A stretch of DNA of 64,000 bases. It comes from Methanobrevibacter sp. (GTDB lineage Archaea; Methanobacteriota; Methanobacteria; Methanobacteriales; Methanobacteriaceae). Below are positions 8,317-17,877 of this stretch, piece after piece. Positions within the stretch are counted from its first letter, which is position 1; every line of letters starts with the position of its first letter. A program made the position numbers and the translations under genes. Where the stretch lies: positions 1-64,000 of the forward strand of contig JAFRFB010000013.1 of the NCBI GenBank assembly GCA_017434555.1. The letters are read 5' to 3'. The notes under the pieces were generated by a model. That model did no database searches. It was given only the letters and a program-made list of their open reading frames with translations, and was not told the origin of the DNA.

Positions 8317-11300
8317 ATGAAATATCGATATTTATCCCTTTTTTTAATATTGCTAATATTGTCTATCGGAGCGGTGTGCGCACAAGAAGATGCTGTCTCT
8401 GAAGATGATGTTGCTATTGCACAAGATAATACGGTATTGTCTGTTAGTGAATATGTCATTGATGATAATAATTATAATGACTATTTCGATAATGGCGGAC
8501 TTATACTTGAAAACTCTAATATTTCTGATGGAGATACAATCAAACTTGGAAATGTTAGTAATAAGGATTTTATAATTGAAAAAAGTTTAACTATCACTTC
8601 TAATTCATCCAGTGATATTTTAACTAATGTCTCATTCTATTTCTTTGAAGGAAGTGATAATTCAACAATTAGCGGTTTAAATTTTGTAAATCATGATGCT
8701 GAAGAACATGCAATTACAGTTATGGAAGCTACAAATATTGAAATTTCAGATAACGTAATTGATGTTCAAAGTATTGATACTATAGATGACCATTTATATG
8801 CGATTTGTTTATTATATGCGAATAATTTGAATATTCAAGCTAATTCCATTACCTATGTGGGAAAAACTAATGGAACTGCATCCAATTCTGCGATTCGTGT
8901 TATAGAATCAGAAGGTGTAGAAATCTCTTTCAATACTATTAGCGCTACTTTATCATCCTGTGATGTTGACTGGACGAATAATATTATTAAATCATCAGGT
9001 CTTTATTTTGCAAGCTGTGATGATTTAGTACTTTTAGGTAATGACATTTTTATTGAATATTCAAATGTTACAGGTGTATTTGATACTATTTATGGCATAT
9101 ATATAAAAGAAAGTGATGGTGTAGAAGTTTCTGAAAATAATTTGGAAATGCTGGGTCACAAATATGCATATGGATTATCAATTCAGGACGATGAATTCGC
9201 AGTTTCAGACAATGAATTCAAAATAGTTTCTGATGAGAATTATGCATGTGGTGTTGACATTGAAGGCGAATCTGCAGGTATTGTGGATTCAAACACTATT
9301 GAAGTAATTTCTCCAATTGTTGCTTATGGAATTTATGCGTGTGACTGGGATATGGACGGTCAAGTTGTAGACTATATAGACAATGAGATTTATGGTGAAT
9401 CCTCTGCAGTATATGGTATGGAATTGTTATATGCTGAAAAATCACTTATAGACGGCAATTATATAACACTTGATGGTAATTATACATTAGGTATCGCTGA
9501 AATAATGAGTAATGATCCTGCTGAAATCACAAATAATGATATTTGTGTATACGGTATCAATACTGATATGGTTCAAACTATGGATATGGTTCCTGAAGTG
9601 ACAGTCGGTATTTTCTCAATGGGTGAAAGTATAATCCAGAATAATGCGATTACTTCAACCGGTAACTGGACCGTATACAATTCTGGCTATGATGTTGAAG
9701 TAACTGATAACTACTTAATTTCAAATGAATTATTAGGTGATGACAGTGTTTACGATACTTCAGATGATGCTGTCGTTGAAAATAACATTCCGATTAAAGA
9801 TGCAGTCAACTACAATTTAACCAATGATACTTTCTATCTCTTCTTCAATGATCAAGGATGCTTAAGAGATAACATCACTGCTGAATCATTAACATTCATT
9901 GGTGAGTTCTCTGATTTAACTTTATGGAACGTAATTGACAGGCCGGTTAAATTATTAAGTGATAATGCAACTTTATATGACATGTCCTTTACAATAATTT
10001 CTGAAAATGTTACTGTTGACGGATTAAGCTTTGTTTCTGATGAATTAGCTGGAATAATCAATGTCCTCCAATCAAATGTTTCAATTGTCAACTGTGATTT
10101 CACTCTTTTCGGTGTTGAAGATGATTCTAATTGGGTGATTTCTGTTTTAGAAGCTGATGATGTTTTAATTGATGGAAATTCAATTACTTTCTATGTAGAA
10201 ACTAATGAAACTAATCATAATCATCCTATCTATGCTAAAGATTCTAATGCTTTAACTATTTCAAATAATTTCATTAGTGCGGAATTCCCTGCTCGTTCCA
10301 TTAACTGGACAAGCGGTGAAGTATACTCTGTAGCTGTATGTTTAGATGATTGTGATAATGCTGTTTTAGATGATAATGTTATTGACGTTAAATCTAACGG
10401 TCAAATCAGTACTTATGATACTATTTATGCAGTAAACATTGTAGGGGATAATGCAACCGTAACTCTTAACGATATAAAATCTACTGATGCACCTTATGGT
10501 TATGCTCTTGTTTTAGCCGGTGAAGACTTCAATATCGATGGTAATATTATTTCTGTTGAAAATGGTACCTATGCTTGTGGTATTGATGTTGAAAGTAATT
10601 CAAATGGTGTAATTAATGAAAACATTATCAGTGTAAGTGGTGATTCCGCTTATGGTATTTACACTGCTGACTGGGCTGGCGATGTAGAAGCAGATATTAC
10701 TAATAATGCAATTATTGCAGAAGGTATTTCAGTATTCGGTATGTCTTTAAGCGGTAGTGAAGCTTTAGTTGAAAACAACTCAGTTACCATTTTAAATGGT
10801 AACTTCACAACAGGTATTGCTTCTGCTATTGATGATATTATTATTAATAATAATTCAATTATTGCTAACGGATCCAATGTTGGTACTCCTGCAGGTTATG
10901 ACTCTATGGGTATTGAAACCACAGGTGTTCACATTGTAAGCGGAAATGCAATTGTAACTAACAATAATATTATAGCAAATAACAAATATGCAGTTGATTT
11001 CGATGGTGATGGTGAAGTAACTGATAATGAAATCTATGCTGACATGTTAACTGGTGACTTTGCAGTTGATTATGATCAAGATGGTGACATTTTGGTCGCT
11101 AATAACACTCCTGCAATGGAATTGGATTACATATTAACTAATGACACATTCTACGTTTACTTTGATGAAGAAGGTTTCATAAGAGAGCAAATTGATGCTG
11201 ATAATTTAACATTCGTTGGTGAATTCTCTAATTTAGTGTCTGAAATCTTCATAAATAAACCAATCATCCTATTAAGTGATAATGCTACTTTGAACAATAT

Positions 11301-13473
11301 TTCTATGACTATCATTTCTAGTGATGTTGTCGTTGATGGATTCAATTTCACTGGTGAAGATTCTGGAATGTCTGTTGAAGATAGTGATAATGTTTATATC
11401 ATAAACAATAACTTTGATGTTAATGGTTTCACTGACAGTTCTAATGTAGTTATTGATATTTACAATTCTGAAAACGTTTTACTTGAGAATAACACAATCA
11501 ACTTCGGTGTTGAAACTAATGGTACATTCTCAAATATCGCAGTTTATGCTGAAGATTCTAATAACTTAAGCATGATAGGAAACATTATAGCTGCTTACAT
11601 ACCTGCACGTTCCATTAATTGGACCAGCGGTGAAGTTTACTCTCAAGGTGTTTTCTTGGATAACTGTGACAATGCATTTTTAGAAGGCAACAATATTGGT
11701 GTTAAAGCTAACGATCAAATCAGTACTTATGATACCATTTATGCAGTAAACATTAAAGGTGATAATGCAACTCTCACTAAAAATATGTTGGGTGCTATTG
11801 AAGCTCCTTACGGATATGCTCTTGTCATGACTGGTGAAAACTTCAATATTACTAAAAACATGATTATTGCAGCTGAAAATGGTACTTATGCTTGTGGTAT
11901 TGATGTTGAAAGTAACTCAAACGGAGTAATTGATAATAACTTAATTTATGCTGTTGCTGATGTGGCTGCTTATGGTATTTACACTGCTGACTGGGCTGGA
12001 GATGTAAACGTAAATATTACTGATAATATTATTTTATCTGTTGCTAATTCTCCATTTGGAATGTCTTTAAGTGGTAGTGAAACTTTAGTTGAAAATAACG
12101 ATATTACAGTTCAAGGTAACTACACTACCGGTATAGCATCTGCTATTGATAATATTGTAATCAATAACAATACAATCATAGCTAATGGATCCAATGTCGG
12201 CACTCCTTTAGGTTACGATTCAATGGGTGTTGAAACTACAGGTATTCACATTGCAGACGGAAATGCAATAGTAACTAACAACGATGTTACTACTACCGGT
12301 GAATTTGCTGTTGATTTAGAAGGAACCGGTCAAGTAACTGAAAACTATTTGGTTGCTGATGTATACACTGGTGATGCTAGTGTCAAATACACACCTGACC
12401 AAAGAACTATGGTTAAAAACAACACTCCTGCAATGCAAAGAGCTGTTATTTCAGCTAATGATATTGTAATGTATTATAAAAACGGTACTAGATATGTAAT
12501 TACATTAACTGACCAAGAAGGAACTCCATTATCTAACAGAACCGTTACTATATCTATCAATGGTGAAGATTATAAGAGAACCACTAATGAAAACGGTACT
12601 ACTTCTTTGGCTATTAATTTAGATGCAGGTAATTATACTGTATCTGCATCCTATGTTGGTGAAGACGGTTATTCCAATGCTACTGTTGCAAATAACATTA
12701 CTGTTTTAACCACAATATATGGTAACGATGTTGTTAAAATGTTCAGAAATGGAACCCAATACCAAGCTACTTTCGTTGACGGTCAGGGTAATCCTTTAGT
12801 TAATACCAGTGTAACATTCAATATTCATGGTGTTTTCTATTATCGTACGACTAATGAAAACGGTACTGCTAAGTTAAACATTAACTTGGAACCTGGTACT
12901 TACATTATTACTGCTATGGCTCCTAACGGTGAAACGCACGCTAATAACATTACTGTTTTATCAACTATTGAAAGTAGTGATTTAGTAAAATACTATAGAA
13001 ACGAATCTCAATATGTTGTAACCATATATGGTGAAGACGGTAAAGCTGTTGGCGCAGGTGAAAATGTCACATTCAACATCAACGGTGTATTCTACACACG
13101 TACAACCAATGCAACCGGTCAGGCTAAGTTAAACATTAACTTACAACCTGGAGACTACATCATTACTACTATGTATAACGGATGTGTGGTGGCTAACAAC
13201 ATTACAGTAAAACCTGTATTGACAGCAAGCGACTTGGTCAAAAAATATGGTACTTCTGATCAGTTCATCGCATACTTGGTTGACGGTCAAGGTAAACCAT
13301 ATCAAGGTCAAATCGTTAAATTCAATATCCATGGATTGTTCTATAACAGAACTACTGATGCTGATGGTCGTGCAATACTTAACATCAGATTAGATGCTTC
13401 TCCTGATGTATACATTATTACTTCAATGTATAATGGCTGCAGTATCGCAAACAAAATTACAGTTATACCTTAA
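8317..13473 (+). CDS. Giant beta-helix adhesin-like protein with C-terminal Ig-like repeats
   Basis: A secreted protein of 1718 residues. It has a signal peptide (KYRYLSLFLILLILSIGAVCA, then acidic QEDAVSEDD), about 1370 residues of right-handed parallel beta-helix repeats rich in N, D, I and V, and four Ig-like repeats of 80-87 residues starting near 12462, 12724, 12975 and 13227. The repeats share NINGVFY or NIHGVFY, RTT(N/D) and LNIxL motifs with other surface proteins in this window. The beta-helix consists of three tandem modules of about 440 residues, seen from the anchors VDWTNN, INWTSGEVYS, INWTSGEVYS and YGIY(T/A)xDW. Copies two and three are very similar and the first is diverged. 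There is no C-terminal membrane helix, so the Ig repeats may attach it to the wall. The ATG at 8317 follows AAGGAGA. Confidence 0.9.
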   Translation: MKYRYLSLFLILLILSIGAVCAQEDAVSEDDVAIAQDNTVLSVSEYVIDDNNYNDYFDNGGLILENSNISDGDTIKLGNVSNKDFIIEKSLTITSNSSSDILTNVSFYFFEGSDNSTISGLNFVNHDAEEHAITVMEATNIEISDNVIDVQSIDTIDDHLYAICLLYANNLNIQANSITYVGKTNGTASNSAIRVIESEGVEISFNTISATLSSCDVDWTNNIIKSSGLYFASCDDLVLLGNDIFIEYSNVTGVFDTIYGIYIKESDGVEVSENNLEMLGHKYAYGLSIQDDEFAVSDNEFKIVSDENYACGVDIEGESAGIVDSNTIEVISPIVAYGIYACDWDMDGQVVDYIDNEIYGESSAVYGMELLYAEKSLIDGNYITLDGNYTLGIAEIMSNDPAEITNNDICVYGINTDMVQTMDMVPEVTVGIFSMGESIIQNNAITSTGNWTVYNSGYDVEVTDNYLISNELLGDDSVYDTSDDAVVENNIPIKDAVNYNLTNDTFYLFFNDQGCLRDNITAESLTFIGEFSDLTLWNVIDRPVKLLSDNATLYDMSFTIISENVTVDGLSFVSDELAGIINVLQSNVSIVNCDFTLFGVEDDSNWVISVLEADDVLIDGNSITFYVETNETNHNHPIYAKDSNALTISNNFISAEFPARSINWTSGEVYSVAVCLDDCDNAVLDDNVIDVKSNGQISTYDTIYAVNIVGDNATVTLNDIKSTDAPYGYALVLAGEDFNIDGNIISVENGTYACGIDVESNSNGVINENIISVSGDSAYGIYTADWAGDVEADITNNAIIAEGISVFGMSLSGSEALVENNSVTILNGNFTTGIASAIDDIIINNNSIIANGSNVGTPAGYDSMGIETTGVHIVSGNAIVTNNNIIANNKYAVDFDGDGEVTDNEIYADMLTGDFAVDYDQDGDILVANNTPAMELDYILTNDTFYVYFDEEGFIREQIDADNLTFVGEFSNLVSEIFINKPIILLSDNATLNNISMTIISSDVVVDGFNFTGEDSGMSVEDSDNVYIINNNFDVNGFTDSSNVVIDIYNSENVLLENNTINFGVETNGTFSNIAVYAEDSNNLSMIGNIIAAYIPARSINWTSGEVYSQGVFLDNCDNAFLEGNNIGVKANDQISTYDTIYAVNIKGDNATLTKNMLGAIEAPYGYALVMTGENFNITKNMIIAAENGTYACGIDVESNSNGVIDNNLIYAVADVAAYGIYTADWAGDVNVNITDNIILSVANSPFGMSLSGSETLVENNDITVQGNYTTGIASAIDNIVINNNTIIANGSNVGTPLGYDSMGVETTGIHIADGNAIVTNNDVTTTGEFAVDLEGTGQVTENYLVADVYTGDASVKYTPDQRTMVKNNTPAMQRAVISANDIVMYYKNGTRYVITLTDQEGTPLSNRTVTISINGEDYKRTTNENGTTSLAINLDAGNYTVSASYVGEDGYSNATVANNITVLTTIYGNDVVKMFRNGTQYQATFVDGQGNPLVNTSVTFNIHGVFYYRTTNENGTAKLNINLEPGTYIITAMAPNGETHANNITVLSTIESSDLVKYYRNESQYVVTIYGEDGKAVGAGENVTFNINGVFYTRTTNATGQAKLNINLQPGDYIITTMYNGCVVANNITVKPVLTASDLVKKYGTSDQFIAYLVDGQGKPYQGQIVKFNIHGLFYNRTTDADGRAILNIRLDASPDVYIITSMYNGCSIANKITVIP

Positions 13474-13490
13474 GAGGTTTAAAACCTCTT
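13472..13490. terminator. Hairpin terminator, adhesin and TIM-barrel gene
   Basis: AAGAGGTTTAAAACCTCTT overlaps the adhesin stop codon and is followed by a T-rich stretch. The convergent gene ends at 13511, so it may serve both. Confidence 0.7.
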
Positions 13491-13510
13491 AATTTTTTAT
13501 TTTTTTAAAA

Positions 13511-14257
13511 TTAGAAATTATTTTTTAGATATTCTAGACTTTTTTTAATTGAATCTTTATCATTTACTTCAATCATATATATGCCATCATAATTTTTATT
13601 CTCAAAAGTAGTGATGATATCTTTTAATTGAATATTGCCTTCACCTAATGCTAGGTGTGAGTCATCATCACCCATATTATCATGGGCATGTATGTGTTTA
13701 ATTGAATCAAAATACATTGCGTCCGGAGATATTCCTGAATGGTGGGCATGACCGATGTCAAATGTCATTCCCATATCAAGTTCAACAAGTGTTTCGTTCA
13801 ATCTCTTCATGTCCTGATAAATCATATTTTCAAAGGCAGGCATATTCTCGATGGTGGTATTTATGCCTAAGTCATTACTGTATTCGCCGATTTCTCTTAT
13901 TGAATTATTGGATACTTTATAAATTTCTTCGGGCATTTCTCTTGCAAGAAATGGAATTAAACCCGGATGAACAACAACTGCTTTGGCATCAATTTGATTT
14001 GCCAAATCAACGGAGTCCTTAATCTGTTCAATAGAATTTGCCCTACTTTTTGAGCCTAAGGCAGCAATATTAACATCCATAAATGGAGCATGGATAGTAT
14101 AATCTAAATTAAAACTGCTTAAAACGTCCAAATCAAACTCCTCTGTAGGGAATTGATGTAATAATTCAGCATATTTTATGCCTAATGATTCTATAAACTC
14201 TAAACTCTCATCTAAACTGTCATTAAATGTAGCTAATGTTGATGCACCGATTTTCAT
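13511..14257 (-). CDS. Xylose-isomerase-like TIM barrel protein (sugar phosphate isomerase/epimerase or endonuclease IV-like)
   Basis: A 248-residue protein of the AP-endonuclease-2 superfamily. It begins MKIGASTLATF and has the metal-site strands YTIHAPF, AVVVHPG, INTTIENMP, MTFDIGHAHHSG, IHAHDNMGDDDSHLALGEG and IYMIEVND. These resemble the His/Glu/Asp ligands of the trinuclear or dinuclear zinc sites of this fold. It could be a sugar isomerase or a DNA-repair enzyme, and sequence alone does not decide. It is the last gene of the hisS-hisI-PINA operon. The ATG at 14257 is 5 bases after AGTGAT; the GTG at 14266 lies inside that ribosome site. Confidence 0.8.
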   Translation of the reverse strand: MKIGASTLATFNDSLDESLEFIESLGIKYAELLHQFPTEEFDLDVLSSFNLDYTIHAPFMDVNIAALGSKSRANSIEQIKDSVDLANQIDAKAVVVHPGLIPFLAREMPEEIYKVSNNSIREIGEYSNDLGINTTIENMPAFENMIYQDMKRLNETLVELDMGMTFDIGHAHHSGISPDAMYFDSIKHIHAHDNMGDDDSHLALGEGNIQLKDIITTFENKNYDGIYMIEVNDKDSIKKSLEYLKNNF

Positions 14258-14262
14258 TTTTA

Positions 14263-16098
14263 TCACTTTTTAACTGCAGTAATTTCCAATCCCATTTCTA
14301 TTGCCTCGATTATGAAATCAGATAATTCTATACCATTTTTAATCCTAACTTCTCCCTTTTTGGATGTGGTGGCAGTAAGCAGATACTCGCCCTCTATCAA
14401 AATATCAAAATTGGATCTTCCGTTTTCACGGCCCAAATCTAAGATCAGCTGATTTTTGGTGTGAATGATATCTATTTCAAATGCTTTCCCATTCTTTTTT
14501 TCGCTGATAACTTCAACACCCAGTGAAATTCCAATCTTTTCTTCTATTTCAGCTATTCTTTTGCCGTTTTTACCAATGATTTTAGGAACCAAGTCCTCAG
14601 GAATGTAAATGTTTGCCCTTTCAGGGGAGACGATTTCAACATCCACTTTTGCTTTTTTAGGCAAATATTTTTTAATACGCCTTAAAATTTCTTTTTCAGC
14701 AATATTGTCTACGGATGATTTACTTGAAGATTGTGAAGGATTGTTAACCAAATCCAAATCCATTACAATGGTCTGTTCACCATAGGTATAAATTTCGTTT
14801 TTAAGCTCTCCTGTTTCAAAGTCACGAACTTCAATGACAGGCCTTGCAAGGTCTGCCTCTTTCATTCCGCTTGGAACCTTAACGGTCATTTTTGTCTCAT
14901 ATACGCTTTTGATTTCACCATCTTCAATATAAATGCTTGTATCGACGATTGAAGGAATGACCCCCAGCTCAACTCTTGAAGCAATTCTTTGAATTGCATC
15001 AATCGGCCTTGTAGCGTGTACAACACCAATCATCCCAACACCGGCTAAACGCATATCCGCAAAGATATTGAAGTCATGGTTTTTCCTAAGCTCATCATAA
15101 ATTGTATAATCGGGTCTAACCAATAGCAAAACGTCAGCAGTATTTTCCATACTTCCTTCCAGAGGAGCATATTGGGTTATTTCATCCGGAAGCTGCAAAT
15201 CTCTTGGGGATTCCATAGTTTTAACAATTTTATTCAGTTCTTTAGAGTAATATTTGGCGATTGCCTGAACAAAGGTCGATTTCCCTGCACCTGGAGAACC
15301 CGCAATCAGGATTCCTTCGGCATTATTGTTGATTCTGTCCATTAACTTATCACTTAAATGATATTCATCTAAATCAATATCTGCTACAGGTCGGACTGCT
15401 GTAATTTCAATCGCTTCGGAAAATGGCGGTTTGGCTATTGAAATTCTATATTCTCTTGACTGAACAACAAATGAACCTTCCTTTACTGATTCAAGATATG
15501 TTTTTGAATCACTTCTTGCCTTTTCAATAATCTCATCAATAATTTCTTCAAGCATTTTATAATCAAAAACTTCATCTGAAAGCTTAATAAAGTCAATATG
15601 CCCTGGAGTTCCCTTTTTAGCCATAGGAACTACATTTTCCTTTAAATGAACAGACATTGTTTTCTCGTCAAAGAATTTTGTTATTGACAGTTCCTTTTCA
15701 ACATACTTTTGCTTGAAATAATAAACAGGAATTCCCTGAGCCTTTGCGGTTTCTGCCTGAACCTTGTCGTTTGTCAGTAATGTAGCAAATTCAGATCTTG
15801 CCAAATCTCTAATTAAAGCATCAATTTCTCCGCTTTTTGCATATTTGATATCGTAATTTGTAGGTCTTTTTCCTTTAAATGATACTGAAAGCTCGCCTTC
15901 ATACTGTAATTTCTGTAAGTGCTGCAATTCATTTAAACCTGCAATTCCTTCGCTTCTGTTTGCATTTGCCTGATGTTCAAGTTCACATACAACTGCTTCG
16001 GGAACAATTATTTCAGGATAATCCAAATCTTCCTTTTCTAAAATCTCACTAATAGCGCCTATTATTACTGCACTTGTGTCAGGAACGATAGTTTTCAT
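14263..16098 (-). CDS. PINA-like ATPase: PIN domain, PilT/VirB11-type ATPase, KH domain
   Basis: A three-domain protein of about 611 residues. Residues 1-130 form a PIN nuclease-like domain (VPDTSAVI, EAVVCELEHQA, LLTNDKV). Residues 210-400 form a RecA/VirB11-like ATPase (IAGSPGAGKSTF; VLLLVRPDYTIYDELR; GVVHATRPIDAIQR). Residues 490-545 are a KH domain with VPKIIGKNGKRIAEIE. This order matches the archaeal hexameric PINA ATPase reported to act with the Holliday junction resolvase Hjc. The name PilT in older annotations refers only to the ATPase fold; no pilus genes are nearby. The start is the ATG at 16098, just after the hisI stop, since the family begins with MKTIVPDTS; an ATG at 16113 would overlap hisI. 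Confidence 0.85.
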   Translation of the reverse strand: MKTIVPDTSAVIIGAISEILEKEDLDYPEIIVPEAVVCELEHQANANRSEGIAGLNELQHLQKLQYEGELSVSFKGKRPTNYDIKYAKSGEIDALIRDLARSEFATLLTNDKVQAETAKAQGIPVYYFKQKYVEKELSITKFFDEKTMSVHLKENVVPMAKKGTPGHIDFIKLSDEVFDYKMLEEIIDEIIEKARSDSKTYLESVKEGSFVVQSREYRISIAKPPFSEAIEITAVRPVADIDLDEYHLSDKLMDRINNNAEGILIAGSPGAGKSTFVQAIAKYYSKELNKIVKTMESPRDLQLPDEITQYAPLEGSMENTADVLLLVRPDYTIYDELRKNHDFNIFADMRLAGVGMIGVVHATRPIDAIQRIASRVELGVIPSIVDTSIYIEDGEIKSVYETKMTVKVPSGMKEADLARPVIEVRDFETGELKNEIYTYGEQTIVMDLDLVNNPSQSSSKSSVDNIAEKEILRRIKKYLPKKAKVDVEIVSPERANIYIPEDLVPKIIGKNGKRIAEIEEKIGISLGVEVISEKKNGKAFEIDIIHTKNQLILDLGRENGRSNFDILIEGEYLLTATTSKKGEVRIKNGIELSDFIIEAIEMGLEITAVKK

Positions 16099-16099
16099 T

Positions 16100-16507
16100 T
16101 TAATACACGTCATCTGGGTTAATTATTCTTTTCTGGTTTGTTTTTAAATCCTTTTCTTTTAAATCATCAATATCTGGTGAATTTTTAAAGTCTAAATCTC
16201 TAAAGAAGCATGAATAATAACCTTCATGGCAGGCTGCACCAGTCTGTTTAATTTTAAGCACGATTGCATCCATGTCACAGTCAACAAGAATTTCCTGAAC
16301 TTCCTGTGTATGGCCGGAACTTTCTCCTTTTAACCATAACTTGTTTCTTGAAGTACTCCAGTAATGGGCTGTTCCGGTTTCAATTGTTTTTCTCAAGGCT
16401 TCTTTGTTCATGTTGGCTATCATCAATATTTCACCGGTATCTACGTCCTGTGCTACTGCGGTGATTACTTTCACGCCATTAATTTCGTGTCTAAAATTGA
16501 TTTCCAT
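16100..16507 (-). CDS. hisI: Phosphoribosyl-AMP cyclohydrolase HisI
   Basis: This enzyme opens the purine ring of phosphoribosyl-AMP, the third step of histidine synthesis. The 135 residues carry the family motifs VDTGEILMIANMN, TGTAHYWSTSRNKLW, KGESSGHTQ, and the metal ligands in VDCDMDAIVLKI and TGAACHEGYYSCF. HisE is not fused. It overlaps no gene but starts 2 bases after the hisS stop; AGGTGA, located in the hisS stop region, places the start at the ATG at 16507, not the GTG at 16516. Sitting after hisS links histidine synthesis and use in one transcript. Confidence 0.95.
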   Translation of the reverse strand: MEINFRHEINGVKVITAVAQDVDTGEILMIANMNKEALRKTIETGTAHYWSTSRNKLWLKGESSGHTQEVQEILVDCDMDAIVLKIKQTGAACHEGYYSCFFRDLDFKNSPDIDDLKEKDLKTNQKRIINPDDVY

Positions 16508-16508
16508 T

Positions 16509-17804
16509 TTATTCACCTTTTAAATAATCAGCAATATCATCAATTGAAATCTGTTCCTGTTCGCCGCTCTGCATATCCTTAACGGTCACTTTATTTTCTT
16601 CCAAATCGTTTTTGCCGATGATAATCATTTTTGGAACTTTGATTTTATCTGCATAGTTCATTAATTTCTTGAATTTCTTATTGTTCAAGTCAACATCGCA
16701 TCTGAACCCTGCTCTTCTTAACGTTTGGGTGATTTCATAAGCTTTAAGTCTGACATCTGCTGAAATCGGTGCAACATAAACATCCAAGTGTGATTTTGCC
16801 TCTTCTTTTTCTGTTAGTTCTTCAATAGCATTCATCAATCTGTCAAAACCAAGTGCAAAACCGGTTGATTCTACTTCCTGGCCTCCAAATACTTTAATCA
16901 GGCTGTAAGTTCCACCGCCACAAACCTGTTTTTGAGCTCCAAGGCCTTCAACATAGATTTCAAACACGATTCCGGTATAATAATCAAGTCCTCTTGCAAC
17001 TCCAAGGTTTAAGGTGTAGTTGTCCATATCAAAGCTGTCTAAAAGCTCAACTAACTCTTTTAACTGGTTGAATGCTTCTTGTGGTTCTTCATAATCTTTA
17101 ATTAATTCAGCAACATCTTCAAGTATGCTTTTATCTCCAACCAAATCAATCAGTTTGAGCAATATCTGGTTCAATTCATCATTTGAAATAATAGGATTTT
17201 CTCCGCTCAATGACTCTATTAATAAGTCTTTATCTCCCTTGTCAATGACAACCATCAGTTCCCTTTGGGTTAAAGTGTCAACTTCAAAGTACTTGAATAA
17301 TCCACGGATAATGCCCAGGTGGTTGATGTTAACGTCAGCACCAGTTATTCCGAGTGCTTCAATTGAATCGCTGCACATTGCAATTACTTCGGCTTCTCCC
17401 TGAGGAGATTTTGCACCAATCAACTCACATCCGAATTGCCAGAACTGTCTGAATCTTCCTTTTTGAGGTCTTTCGTATCTGAAACAGCTGCCGTAATAAT
17501 AAAGCTTGATAGGTTTTACAGCAGTTTTTTCAAGTTCATTTAAATATAATCTGGCAACAGGAGCAGTGATTTCAGGTCTTAAAGTTAATTCACGGTCGGA
17601 TTTGTCTTTAAAATTATATAACTGGTCGACTATTTCTTCTCCTGATTTGGTTGTAAAAAGTTTCAATTCTTCAAATAAAGGGGTTTTAATTTCCCTGTAA
17701 CCATAATTTTCAAATATATATCTTAAGGTACTTTCTGCTTTTTTTCTTTCTTCCATCTCTTCAAATAAAAAGTCTCTTGTACCTCTTGGTCTTGTAAATT
17801 CCAT
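16509..17804 (-). CDS. hisS: Histidyl-tRNA synthetase HisS
   Basis: Class II aminoacyl-tRNA synthetase of 431 residues. Visible motifs are RPRGTRDFLFEE at the N-terminus, motif 2 (FRYERPQKGRFRQFWQFG), TLRPEITAPVARLY (motif 1 region), the histidine signature ARGLDYYTGIVFEIY, and FALGFDRL (motif 3). The C-terminal anticodon-binding domain begins near LDVYVAPIS. Length is normal. The ribosome site AAGGTGAC is 5 bases before the ATG at 17804. It is the first gene of a four-gene minus-strand operon and is divergent from aroE, with 73 bases between start codons for both promoters. Confidence 0.96.
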   Translation of the reverse strand: MEFTRPRGTRDFLFEEMEERKKAESTLRYIFENYGYREIKTPLFEELKLFTTKSGEEIVDQLYNFKDKSDRELTLRPEITAPVARLYLNELEKTAVKPIKLYYYGSCFRYERPQKGRFRQFWQFGCELIGAKSPQGEAEVIAMCSDSIEALGITGADVNINHLGIIRGLFKYFEVDTLTQRELMVVIDKGDKDLLIESLSGENPIISNDELNQILLKLIDLVGDKSILEDVAELIKDYEEPQEAFNQLKELVELLDSFDMDNYTLNLGVARGLDYYTGIVFEIYVEGLGAQKQVCGGGTYSLIKVFGGQEVESTGFALGFDRLMNAIEELTEKEEAKSHLDVYVAPISADVRLKAYEITQTLRRAGFRCDVDLNNKKFKKLMNYADKIKVPKMIIIGKNDLEENKVTVKDMQSGEQEQISIDDIADYLKGE

Positions 17805-17845
17805 CTTTGTCACCTTTTATAGTATATTAATTTTTGATAATTAAA

Positions 17846-17854
17846 GTTTAAATA
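17846..17854 (+). promoter_or_regulatory. TATA box for aroE
   Basis: GTTTAAATA is centred 28 bases before the aroE ATG (17878), and there is no ribosome site. A leaderless transcript is likely. Confidence 0.5.
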
Positions 17855-17877
17855 ATTTTAGTAGCTAATTTTAATAT

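Noticed and set aside
14263-16098. A type IV pilus or VapC toxin gene, as suggested by PilT-like and PIN domains
   Set aside because: The PIN-ATPase-KH order is that of PINA; no pilus genes and no small antitoxin gene are adjacent.
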